A stretch of DNA of 64,000 nt, from assembly GCA_964425605.1 (NCBI GenBank), contig CAYRNR010000021.1, positions 1 to 64,000 on the forward strand, read 5' to 3'. Below, one piece after another: positions 20,339-28,510 of this stretch. Position numbers and translations under genes: made by a program. The notes below the pieces were generated by a model. It saw only the letters and a program-made list of their open reading frames with translations, did not search any database and was not told where the DNA came from. Within the stretch, counting starts at the first letter, position 1. Each line of letters opens with the position of its first letter. This stretch comes from CAYRNR01 sp964425605 (GTDB lineage Bacteria > Myxococcota_A > UBA796 > UBA9615 > CAYRNR01).

Positions 20339-22810
20339 ATGGGTTGGACGCGAGGTGTGAACGCGCCGCTGGCCGGTCTGGCTGTGCTGGCGATGGTGGC
20401 GATCGGGATACCGGGCTGTCCGGCCGAGGAAGAGCCCGACGACGATACGATCGCCGACGACGACGATGACTCAGTCGGCGCCACCGACCTGGACGGCGAC
20501 GGCTGGACCGTGGACGACGGCGACTGCAACGACGACGATCCCACTGTCCATCCTGGCGCCGAGGAGATCCCCTACGACACCATCGACCAGGACTGTGACG
20601 GCGCGGACCTCACCGACGTGGATGGGGACGGCTGTGGCGTGCTGGACGGCGACTGCGACGACGACGATCCCACTGTCCATCCTGACGCCGAGGAGATCCC
20701 CTACGACGGCATCGACCAGGACTGCGATGGCGCGGACCTCACCGACGTGGATGGGGACGGGTACGACGGGTACGAGGTTGGCGGCGGCGACTGCGACGAC
20801 GACAAGCCAGACGTTCACCCGAATGCAGAGGAGACCTGCGACGGCGTGGACGCGGACTGTGACGGCCAGCTCGAGCTCTGGGGAGAGTCGGACGCGGACG
20901 GCGACGGGTGGGTGTACTGCCAGGGCGATTGTGACGACCTCGATGCCTCGCTGACGCCAGCCGATGCCGACGGGGACAGCTATTCCACGTGCCAGGGGGA
21001 CTGCGACGACGCCGACGCCTCGGTGAACCCGTCCGTGGCCGAGATCGCCGACGGCCTGGACAACGACTGCGACGGGACCGTGGACGAGGGGATCATCGTT
21101 TGCACGATCACCGTTCCCACGGATCACACGACCATCCAGGCGGCCATCGATGCATCCGAGAATGGGGACGTGGTCTGCGTGAACGCCGGTACGTACGTCG
21201 AAAACATCGACTTCACCGGCAAGGCGATCGAGGTGCGCGGTGTCGATGGGCGGGCGTTGACCGTGATCGACGGGGATGCCGCCGGTCCGGTGGTGACCAT
21301 CGCTTCGAGCGAGGGAGCGGACTCCATCCTCCACGGGCTCACCCTGACCGGGGGGCGGGCCACGAATGGCGGCGGCCTCTTCATCGATGGCGCATCTCCC
21401 ACGGTGTCGGCGGTGGCGATCGACGACAACTCCTCGGACAACAACGGAGGAGGTGCCTACGTCTACAGCTCCGGCGTCAGCATGAACGACGTGAGTGTCA
21501 CGGACAACAGCGCATTGGATGGAGGAGGTGGCTTGTATGTGCGGGAGTCGGCGGGCGCATTGTTCACCGGGCTGACCGTGGACTACAACACGGCTGACGA
21601 CACGGGAGGTGGGATCCACATCAGGAGCGGGTCGTCCATCGGCGTTTTTGACCTCGTCGTCTCCTCGAACGTCGCCCGGCACGACGGTGCAGGGATTTAC
21701 ATTGACGGTGAGAGTATGACCATCGACCTCTCGGACGCAGTCATTTTCGGCAACACGACTCTCTGGTCGAACGGTGGCGGTATTTACAAAGAAGGAGAGA
21801 CTGATCTGTACGCATCGGACCTCGTCGTCATGGGCAATCGTGCTCGTCAGATCGGCGCTGGCATCCACATCCGCAATCCTGGTCAACAGTTCTCAGGGCT
21901 GGTGGTCGCGAACAATACCTCATTCGGCTATGAGGGTGCGGCCGGTATGGATGGGATATACGCCGACGAGACCACGATCACCGATGCGTTGTTCATTGCG
22001 AACCACGCTACCAATAGTCCCGGGGGCGGTTTGGGTTTGTGGGACTCGGACTACGTCGAGATGAACAACGTTGCCTTCATTCAGAATGAGGCGAATAAGG
22101 GGGGTGGGCTCTTTGCCAACGGTTCAGGTCACAGTGTGACCAATGGGCTGTTTGTGGCCAATTCAGGAGGCGGTCTATATCTTGATCACTGCGGCATGAC
22201 CCTTGTAAATACGAGCATACTAGGCAATTACAGCGACGACTACCCTGCAGGCGGAATCTACGCAGAGAGTTCGAGCGCGACAGTCGAGAATTCCATTTTT
22301 GCTGGCAACAGTTCAACGGGCACTGGTGGGATCTATGTCCATTCAATACTGATAGTGACTAACACTGTAGTGGTGGACAATCAGGGAGCGTATTATGGGG
22401 GTGGAGTGCAGGGGCACCACAGTGGCACATATATTTTCAGTAACAATGACGTGTACAGCAACAGTCCCGACGACTACCACGACATTGACGATCCCACAGG
22501 TACCGACGGGAACATCTCCGTCGACCCCTTGTTCCTGGATCTCTCCTCCCCCGATCCCCTGGACTGGGACCTCCATCTCGACCTCTCCTCCGCGCTCATC
22601 GACGCAGGTGATCCGACCATCCTCGATCCCGACGGATCACCGTCCGACATCGGGGCGTTCGGCGGCCCCAACGCCGCAACCTGGGACCTCGACCAGGACG
22701 GCTTCCCATCGTGGTGGCAGCCCGGGCCCTACGACTCCGCCACCTACCCCGACGAGGGATGGGATTGCGACGACCTCGATCCGACTGTGCACCCAGGAGC
22801 TGGGTGCTGA
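20339..22810 (+). CDS. lipoprotein with MopE repeats and parallel beta-helix
   Basis: An 823-residue surface lipoprotein. The signal peptide and 'IGIPGC' lipobox are followed by a poly-Asp linker, then five MopE-type metal-binding units (about residues 45-245). A long right-handed parallel beta-helix follows (about 250-760), with the pectate-lyase-like opener 'TTIQAAIDASENGDVVCV' and many 'GGGLYV', 'GGGIHI' and 'GGGIY' turns. One half MopE unit ends the protein. Such beta-helix proteins often bind or cleave polysaccharide. From about 21.6 to 22.5 kb the codons become clearly more AT-rich. A GAGGGGG ribosome site precedes the ATG. Confidence 0.83.
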   Translation: MGWTRGVNAPLAGLAVLAMVAIGIPGCPAEEEPDDDTIADDDDDSVGATDLDGDGWTVDDGDCNDDDPTVHPGAEEIPYDTIDQDCDGADLTDVDGDGCGVLDGDCDDDDPTVHPDAEEIPYDGIDQDCDGADLTDVDGDGYDGYEVGGGDCDDDKPDVHPNAEETCDGVDADCDGQLELWGESDADGDGWVYCQGDCDDLDASLTPADADGDSYSTCQGDCDDADASVNPSVAEIADGLDNDCDGTVDEGIIVCTITVPTDHTTIQAAIDASENGDVVCVNAGTYVENIDFTGKAIEVRGVDGRALTVIDGDAAGPVVTIASSEGADSILHGLTLTGGRATNGGGLFIDGASPTVSAVAIDDNSSDNNGGGAYVYSSGVSMNDVSVTDNSALDGGGGLYVRESAGALFTGLTVDYNTADDTGGGIHIRSGSSIGVFDLVVSSNVARHDGAGIYIDGESMTIDLSDAVIFGNTTLWSNGGGIYKEGETDLYASDLVVMGNRARQIGAGIHIRNPGQQFSGLVVANNTSFGYEGAAGMDGIYADETTITDALFIANHATNSPGGGLGLWDSDYVEMNNVAFIQNEANKGGGLFANGSGHSVTNGLFVANSGGGLYLDHCGMTLVNTSILGNYSDDYPAGGIYAESSSATVENSIFAGNSSTGTGGIYVHSILIVTNTVVVDNQGAYYGGGVQGHHSGTYIFSNNDVYSNSPDDYHDIDDPTGTDGNISVDPLFLDLSSPDPLDWDLHLDLSSALIDAGDPTILDPDGSPSDIGAFGGPNAATWDLDQDGFPSWWQPGPYDSATYPDEGWDCDDLDPTVHPGAGC
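20502..20759 (+). repeat. 129-bp tandem duplication encoding two MopE units
   Basis: Two adjacent near-identical copies with a period of 129 bases (43 codons) differ at only a few positions. Both contain the same stretch around 'DDDDPTVHP', 'AEEIPYD' and 'IDQDCDGADLTDVDGDG'. The other units in the gene are far more diverged, so this is a recent internal duplication. Confidence 0.8.
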
Positions 22811-23066
22811 CCCCCACATAGCGGACCAAACCAGACCTGCCCCGACCTTGCGCCTAGCACAAGAAACACCCGAATCTACCCCCCCCAGACCCGACTCGAG
22901 ATTGTGCTCAACACAAGAAACTCCCGGGTCTTCCTCTCCTTGCCCACGTAGGTGTCGATGAACAGTTCTTGATCCCCGTAGCGCCGTTGCGTCGTTGCGA
23001 CGTTGCGTGCTTCTTTTTTTCTTCGCGGCTTGGCGTGATCTCTTCGATACGGGCACAGGTATTGGT
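22811..23066. other. intergenic region with degenerate direct repeat and T-run
   Basis: These 256 bases separate two convergent genes and hold no convincing gene. Two degenerate copies of a roughly 46-base segment, sharing 'ACAAGAAAC' followed by A/T and CCCG, lie near 22840-22880 and 22885-22930. A small CGTCG-TTG-CGACG stem near 22990-23002, followed after a gap by a run of seven T at about 23014, is a weak terminator candidate for the beta-helix gene. Confidence 0.4.
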
Positions 23067-23858
23067 TCAGAGGCGCATCACCGGCCCATGCCCCGGGCAG
23101 ATCGTCTGGATACCCATGTCCCTCAACATCCGATCCGACGCGGCCATGGCGCCGCGGTCATCCACGATCCGGTTGGTCTCGATGTACCCGCGCACGGTGA
23201 TGTACTGATCACCGGAGAGCAGGGTCCCCGTGGCCTCGTGCAGGTAGCAGGTGTGCTCGGGGCAGTGGCCCGGGGTGTGGATGGGCCGCAGGCCGCCCAG
23301 CTCCGGGAGGGGCTCGCCGGGCTCGAACCAGCGGGTGTCTGGGGTCCGCAGGCGCAGGTCGCTCCAGGGGTAACCGATGTGACCGCCGTCGCGGATCTGG
23401 GATCGGACGATGCCGGGGAAGCCCACGCGGCCCCAGACGTCGAGGAAGGGCCAGGCCGAGGGTCGCGTGGCCGGGAACGGGTACGGCGTGTCCCCCTCGA
23501 GGAACGGTCGCGTCGTGGTGGAGAGGAGCAGGCGGGCGTCGCACGCCTGCGCCACCGCGTCGAGGCCGCTGGCGTGGTCGAAGTGCAGGTGGGTGCAGCC
23601 GACCCAGGCCACGTCACGCAGCCCGAGGCCCTCCCGCTGCAGGGCGGCGCGCACCAGGGCGTCCTCGCCGGGCAGGTTGGGATCGAGGATCGTCACGCGG
23701 TCGCCGAAGATCAGGTAGGCGTTGCCCCGTGGGGTCTTGAGCTGGAGCACGCGGGGATCGCCGTCGATCACCTGGACGGCGTCGCCCGGAGGACGCCGCA
23801 CCCAGGCCTCCACGAGGGGGTTGGGCGCTCGCCAGGCGGCAAAGGCCGATCGGATCAT
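23067..23858 (-). CDS. MBL-fold metallo-hydrolase
   Basis: A 263-residue metallo-beta-lactamase-fold hydrolase without a signal peptide. The zinc motif 'THLHFDHASG' and the later 'HTPGHCPEHT', 'LLSGDQYI' and 'CPGHGP' motifs give the full His/Asp set of glyoxalase-II-like members. The substrate is unknown. Its ATG overlaps the stop of the upstream arylsulfotransferase-like lipoprotein by 4 bases (ATGA), so the two genes are coupled. Confidence 0.87.
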   Translation of the reverse strand: MIRSAFAAWRAPNPLVEAWVRRPPGDAVQVIDGDPRVLQLKTPRGNAYLIFGDRVTILDPNLPGEDALVRAALQREGLGLRDVAWVGCTHLHFDHASGLDAVAQACDARLLLSTTTRPFLEGDTPYPFPATRPSAWPFLDVWGRVGFPGIVRSQIRDGGHIGYPWSDLRLRTPDTRWFEPGEPLPELGGLRPIHTPGHCPEHTCYLHEATGTLLSGDQYITVRGYIETNRIVDDRGAMAASDRMLRDMGIQTICPGHGPVMRL

Positions 23859-25348
23859 GGCGCGGGTGCCTCCGCGAGACCCGGCAACCAGCTGGCGTAC
23901 CCGAGGCCCCAACCGAGGGACGCGTTGAGCCGCCACGCCACGTCGCCGTCCGCGCACACCTGCTCGACCTGGCCCGCGGTGCTCCACATGACCAGGGTGT
24001 TGCCGTCCTCGAGCCGGCGGACGTCGCCCAGCGCGTACACGAAGAGGCAGGGATCCGCCTCGTGGGACCAGACCTCGCGCACGACGTCGGTGCCGTCCCC
24101 CATCTCGAACTCCACGACGCGGGAGCACGATCGCTCGGCGGTGCCGTTGTCGAACACCACGAGCTGATCGCCGAACAGGTGGAACTGATGCTGCTCCTCG
24201 AAGGGGATCTCCGAGCCGGACTCCAGCTTGAAGTCGCTGTGCTCGCCGCCGAAGCGCCAGCGGACGTCGCCGCTCTCGCGGTCGATGGCGAAGATGCTAT
24301 CGAGGTTGCGCAGCGACAGCAGCACGAGCCCCGAGGCCTCGTCGTACTGCAGGGCGTTGGCGTGGGCCCAGCTGTCCCCGGGCAGATCGTGCAGGTCCTC
24401 GTGGTACGCGGCGTGCTCCCAGATGCTCCAGATCTGCTGGGTGTCGCCGTCGGCGCTCATCTCCACGATGCCGTCGCCGACGATCTCCTCGCCGTCCACG
24501 AGCCACACGTCGTAGGCGAGGAAGAGGACCGTGCCGTCGGGGAGCTCGACGAAGTCGTGGCGCACGTCCATCAGGGGCAGGATCTGGATCTCGCTGCCGT
24601 CCAGCCGGACCCGAACGAACTCCGATTCCGTCGGTGGGGATCCATCGTCGGCATTCTCGACCAGGATCAAGATCCATTCGCCGTCGCGCGAGAGGTGCGC
24701 GCGGATGATTTTGTGGTCCCCGCCGTCGTGCCGATACCACCAGACGTAGTCACCCTCGTCGTCCACGATGACCGTCGTGGCGGGCACGCCGACGAGGGTG
24801 GTGAGCAGGTAGCCCTCGCTGGAGCGCTCGTCGTCGAGGTGTTCCAGGGTCAAGGTGGCCAGGCCGCTGGGCGCCGCGCCGGTGGCGAAGAAGTCGTTGG
24901 CCGTGCCCACGAGGCCGTCCCCGGTGACGGCCACCACGCGCCAGTGGTAGACCGTGGACGGCTTGAGGCCCAGGACCGCCGCCCAGCACACGCCGTCGGC
25001 GCACTCGCCATCGACGGAGCGGTCGTACGCGGGGGTGGGTCCCACCTGGACGTAGGTGCGGGTCGCGTCCACGTTCCCCAGCGTCCACTCGAACTGGGCG
25101 ACGGTGGGCACGAGCTCGCCGAGGGTCACCGAGGCGGTGATGTCGGACACCACCGTGGGGATGTCGCCGCCGTTCGCGGGATCGTCGTGGAGCTCCCAGC
25201 CCGGTTCGGGCAACGATCCGTCGTTCTCCGGTGGCGTGATCCACGCGTCGCCCGAACACCCCACCGCAGCGCACAGCCCCGCACCGAGGATCGTCCAGGC
25301 AACAGGGTTCGGCCAACGTCTCAAGCGAACCGTCCTTCCCGCGAGCAT
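23855..25348 (-). CDS. arylsulfotransferase-like lipoprotein
   Basis: A 497-residue lipoprotein (lipobox 'GLCAAVGC'). A fibronectin-type-III-like domain (about residues 55-140, 'STVYHWRVVAVTGDGLVG') precedes a beta-propeller of the arylsulfotransferase (ASST) type: 'DDEGDYVWWYRHDG', 'HDFVELPDGTVLFLAYD', 'WAHANALQYDEASGLVLLSL', 'AIDRESGDVRWRFGG' and 'QHQFHLF'. ASST enzymes move sulfate between phenols, using a catalytic His. Whether this member is active is not certain. The ATG at 25348 removes a short improbable leader. It is coupled to the MBL-fold gene. Confidence 0.78.
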   Translation of the reverse strand: MLAGRTVRLRRWPNPVAWTILGAGLCAAVGCSGDAWITPPENDGSLPEPGWELHDDPANGGDIPTVVSDITASVTLGELVPTVAQFEWTLGNVDATRTYVQVGPTPAYDRSVDGECADGVCWAAVLGLKPSTVYHWRVVAVTGDGLVGTANDFFATGAAPSGLATLTLEHLDDERSSEGYLLTTLVGVPATTVIVDDEGDYVWWYRHDGGDHKIIRAHLSRDGEWILILVENADDGSPPTESEFVRVRLDGSEIQILPLMDVRHDFVELPDGTVLFLAYDVWLVDGEEIVGDGIVEMSADGDTQQIWSIWEHAAYHEDLHDLPGDSWAHANALQYDEASGLVLLSLRNLDSIFAIDRESGDVRWRFGGEHSDFKLESGSEIPFEEQHQFHLFGDQLVVFDNGTAERSCSRVVEFEMGDGTDVVREVWSHEADPCLFVYALGDVRRLEDGNTLVMWSTAGQVEQVCADGDVAWRLNASLGWGLGYASWLPGLAEAPAP

Positions 25349-25467
25349 CCTACAGGCCTCCAGGGCACGGGGCAACGCGTGTGCACGTCAGGAAACGCCC
25401 GCACGCGCGAGGCTTGTGATAGAACCCACTCTCCCTACACCCATCCAACCTGAACGAGGACGAACCG

Positions 25468-26655
25468 ATGGCCGATCCCAACACCATCGCCGAGGCCGAT
25501 CTGAGGACCTGGGCCAGCCACCTGCTGCGCCACTCCCTGGCCGGAATCAAGCCCGACGAGCGCGTCATGCTCAAGGGCGAGCCGATCACCTACCCGCTGC
25601 TGCACATCCTGTCGGAGGAGGTCATCAAGGCCGGGGGCCTGCCCGACCTCTTCCTGGTCTCGCCGGACAACAACCGCGGCGCCGCCTGGGGCGCGGACAT
25701 GGCCCATCACGGCACGGTCCACCAGATCGAGCAGGTGCCCCAGTGGCTCAAGGACCGCTACGACTCCATGGAGAAGTACGTGGAGGTGCTGGGCACGGAG
25801 AAGCCCGAGATGCTGCGCAGCCTGCCGGGTGAGACCGCCCAGGCCATCTCGCGCGCGAGCCAGTCGATGACCGAAGTGCGCCTCGCCAAGCAGTGGGTGA
25901 TCACCCTGTTCCCCACGCCCGCCGACGCCGCCAACGAGGGCATGGGCCTGGACGAGTACACCGAGCTGCTCGTCCGCGCGTCCACCACGGACCACGGCGC
26001 CATGGCCGCCCTGATGGAGGACGTGCGGGCCGCCATGGACACCGCGGCCACCGTGCGCATCGTCACCGAGAACCCCGACGGCCGCCGCCTCGAGCTGAGC
26101 ATGGACATCGCGAAGAGCCACATCGTGGTCTGCGACGGCCGCCGCAACTTCCCCGACGGCGAGGTCTTCACCAGCCCGGACGCCAACACGGTCCGCGGCG
26201 AGATCTTCGTGGACCTGCCCATCGTCAACTCCGGCAAGCGGGTCCGGGGCATCTACCTCAAGATCGAGGGCGGGAAGATCGTGGACTACTCGGCCGAGGA
26301 GGGCGACGACCAGCTGCGCACCATCGTGGAGACCGACGATGGCTCGCACCGGCTCGGAGAGGTGGCCTTCGGCATGAACACCGGCCTGGACCGGGTCCTG
26401 ACGCACCCGCTGTACGTGGAGAAGGTGGCGGGCACGCTGCACATCGCCATCGGCTCCTCGTACAAGGAGTGCTACGGCGAGCCGGGCAGCGAGGCCCTCA
26501 ACGACGCAGAGCTCGCCGGCGCGTGCAACGCGTCGGCCGTCCACGTGGACATCGTCGCGGACTCCCGCCCGGGCGGTTGTGTCCGCGAGGTGTGGCTGGA
26601 CGACGTCCGCCTCGTGGTGGGCGACGACCTGCTGTGGAAGGTCCAGGGCGAATAG
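25468..26655 (+). CDS. aminopeptidase, M29 family
   Basis: A 395-residue cytoplasmic metallo-aminopeptidase of the thermophilic AmpS/M29 family. The two-metal ligands appear in the expected order: 'NFPDGEVFTSP' (Glu), 'LGEVAFGMN' (Glu), 'LYVEKVAGTLHIAIG' (Glu, His) and 'VHVDIV' (His, Asp). It releases N-terminal residues from peptides. Length is normal. It starts 119 bases from the divergent arylsulfotransferase-like gene; no strong promoter was identified. Confidence 0.9.
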   Translation: MADPNTIAEADLRTWASHLLRHSLAGIKPDERVMLKGEPITYPLLHILSEEVIKAGGLPDLFLVSPDNNRGAAWGADMAHHGTVHQIEQVPQWLKDRYDSMEKYVEVLGTEKPEMLRSLPGETAQAISRASQSMTEVRLAKQWVITLFPTPADAANEGMGLDEYTELLVRASTTDHGAMAALMEDVRAAMDTAATVRIVTENPDGRRLELSMDIAKSHIVVCDGRRNFPDGEVFTSPDANTVRGEIFVDLPIVNSGKRVRGIYLKIEGGKIVDYSAEEGDDQLRTIVETDDGSHRLGEVAFGMNTGLDRVLTHPLYVEKVAGTLHIAIGSSYKECYGEPGSEALNDAELAGACNASAVHVDIVADSRPGGCVREVWLDDVRLVVGDDLLWKVQGE

Positions 26656-26688
26656 TCCGCAACCGCCCTGCGTATGTGATCCCAGGTC

Positions 26689-27279
26689 ATGGAAGCCAAC
26701 GGCCCCCTGTTCACCGGCATCGTCCTCCTCGCCGCAGGCGTGCTCCTGCTCGGCTGGGGCTACCGGCTGATCCGCCAGGTGCTCGTGGTGGCCGGGCTCC
26801 TCATGGGCGCGGCCCTGGGCCTCGAGGTCTGCAAGGCCATGGGGATCACCGGCGGGCTCACGTGGGTGGGGATCGCGGTGGGGGCGCTGCTGCTGGCCGC
26901 GCTGATGCCCATGGTGCGGCGCGCGGGCGTGTTCCTGATGGGATGCGGCGCCGGCTGGGGCATGGCCGTCCTCGTGGCGGGTCCGCCCCAGGAGTGGATG
27001 GAGTACCTGGTCCCTGCGGCCGCGGCGATCGTGGGTGGCGTGGCCATCCTGCTGCTGGAGAAGGTGCTGTTGATCGTGGCCACGTCGTACCTCGGCGCGG
27101 TCTGCGTGACCCTGGGCTTCGGCACCCTGACCCACATCGGGATCACCCTGGCCCAGTTCACCTCGACGGATCACCCGCCGGACATCCCGCTGGCGGTGGT
27201 ACTCTCGGCCTTCGGCCTGTGTGTCCTGGGGGTGGGGGCTCAGCTGGGCTACAACAAGGAGAGCAAGAAGAAGGGGTAG
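26689..27279 (+). CDS. multi-pass membrane protein, DUF4203/TMEM198-like
   Basis: A 196-residue protein with about six or seven hydrophobic helices, for example 'GIVLLAAGVLLLGWGYRLI', 'GIAVGALLLAALM', 'AAAAIVGGVAILLLE' and a C-terminal helix ending in 'YNKESKKKG'. Gly-rich helices with this spacing resemble the DUF4203/TMEM198 group, whose function is not established. The gene follows the aminopeptidase after 33 bases and may share its transcript. Confidence 0.72.
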   Translation: MEANGPLFTGIVLLAAGVLLLGWGYRLIRQVLVVAGLLMGAALGLEVCKAMGITGGLTWVGIAVGALLLAALMPMVRRAGVFLMGCGAGWGMAVLVAGPPQEWMEYLVPAAAAIVGGVAILLLEKVLLIVATSYLGAVCVTLGFGTLTHIGITLAQFTSTDHPPDIPLAVVLSAFGLCVLGVGAQLGYNKESKKKG

Positions 27280-27311
27280 AAGGAACCACTAGGTTTTCGA
27301 CCTCTTCTGTG

Positions 27312-27317
27312 TACAAT
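27312..27317 (+). promoter_or_regulatory. possible -10 element of the 27344 gene
   Basis: TACAAT stands out in an otherwise GC-rich 64-base gap, about 27 bases before the gene start. No convincing -35 hexamer is at the right distance. Confidence 0.3.
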
Positions 27318-27343
27318 TCTCCCGTTTCGACGAGGGAGGCACC

Positions 27344-28510
27344 GTGAACACCGATATGACTCGCAACGCACTGGCCCTGCTCCTGGTCTGCCTGACCGCC
27401 CTGTGGTTCGCCGGCTGCGACGGCTCCGACGACGACGACTCCACCGTGGGGGACGACGACGACGCCACCGCCGGGGACGACGACGACACCACCGCCGGGG
27501 ACGACGACGACAGCGCCGGACCCGTCGACGGCGACGGCGACGGCGACGTGTTCGGCGAGGACTGCAACGACGGCGACGCGTCGTTGAACCTCGCGGACGC
27601 GGACGGCGACGGCGCATCGACGTGCGACGGCGACTGCGACGACGGCGATCCGGCCCTCAACCTCGACGACGCGGACTCGGACGGCGCCACCACCTGCGAC
27701 CAGGACTGCGACGACTCCGACGGCGCGAACTCTCCGTTCTTCGCCGAGGCCTGCGACGGCGCGGACAACGACTGCGACGGCGCGGCCGAGGAATCCGGCG
27801 ACGGCACGTGCGGCTTGTTGTGGATCCTCGAGGAGGGCAGCAGCACGTTCACGACCGAGGACATGATCGCGCCGGGCGACGCCCACGCCCCCACCGATCC
27901 CATCGAGGCCGCGTTCGCCATCGAGGAGGCGGGCAAGATCTGGGTGGTCACCAACTACACCTACAACGTCATGGACATGAACACCCTGGCGTGGGTCGAT
28001 TCGGGCGACCGGGACACCGTCTTCGGTCTCGACCCGGTCCACTCGATCTTCGCGATGACCGCGACGCCGTCGTGGTACACCGGCGAGGACGGCGCGACCG
28101 TCGTGCTGTACGTCACCGGGAACCGGCACACCTACGCCTACGACCTGGACACCGACGACATCACCATGCTCACGTCCGAGGGCTACGACGGCGCCTGGGA
28201 CAACTACTGGGCCCCGGCCCACACCCACATCCGCGCCGCCTGGGTGGACACCGAGAACGCCCGCGGCTGGGCCGCGGAGGGCAACCCAGCCGACATCTGC
28301 GGCGCTCCCTCGACCCAGATGGCCGCCTACCTGGCCGTGATGTCCCTCGACGGCGTGGTGCACCTGTACGACGAGGAGTGGTGCAACGACTTCGTGGCCG
28401 TGCCCGCGGGCTCCGACTTCGGCTTCTTCACCTATGCCAACGCGCCCGGCCCCACCGAGGTCGAGGCCATCGCCTGGACCGGCACCGACCTGATCATCTT
28501 CGACTACTGA
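27344..28510 (+). CDS. lipoprotein with GDDDD repeats and MopE-like units
   Basis: A 388-residue lipoprotein. Lipobox 'ALWFAGC' is followed by a poly-Asp linker with GDDDD repeats, then about three MopE-like units rich in DGD and CD ('CDGDCDDGDPALN', 'CDGADNDCDGAAEE'). The C-terminal 230 residues are a beta-rich domain of unknown type with several Trp and aromatic residues ('WTGEDGATVVLYVTG' region, 'WDNYWAPAHTH'). Function is unknown. The start codon is GTG with a GAGGGAGG ribosome site. It is convergent with lnt, overlapping by 7 bases. Confidence 0.77.
   Translation: MNTDMTRNALALLLVCLTALWFAGCDGSDDDDSTVGDDDDATAGDDDDTTAGDDDDSAGPVDGDGDGDVFGEDCNDGDASLNLADADGDGASTCDGDCDDGDPALNLDDADSDGATTCDQDCDDSDGANSPFFAEACDGADNDCDGAAEESGDGTCGLLWILEEGSSTFTTEDMIAPGDAHAPTDPIEAAFAIEEAGKIWVVTNYTYNVMDMNTLAWVDSGDRDTVFGLDPVHSIFAMTATPSWYTGEDGATVVLYVTGNRHTYAYDLDTDDITMLTSEGYDGAWDNYWAPAHTHIRAAWVDTENARGWAAEGNPADICGAPSTQMAAYLAVMSLDGVVHLYDEEWCNDFVAVPAGSDFGFFTYANAPGPTEVEAIAWTGTDLIIFDY
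27449..27520 (+). repeat. 24-bp tandem repeat x3 encoding the GDDDD linker
   Basis: Three units with a period of 24 bases start at 27449, 27473 and 27497, each GGGG(ACG)n followed by an Ala/Thr/Ser codon group. They build the linker after the lipobox of the 27344 gene. Such repeats can change copy number by slippage. Confidence 0.75.

Noticed and set aside
22978..23025. Intrinsic terminator after the beta-helix gene
   Set aside because: The short stem is separated from the T-run by more than ten bases, so it is kept only as a weak candidate in the intergenic entry.
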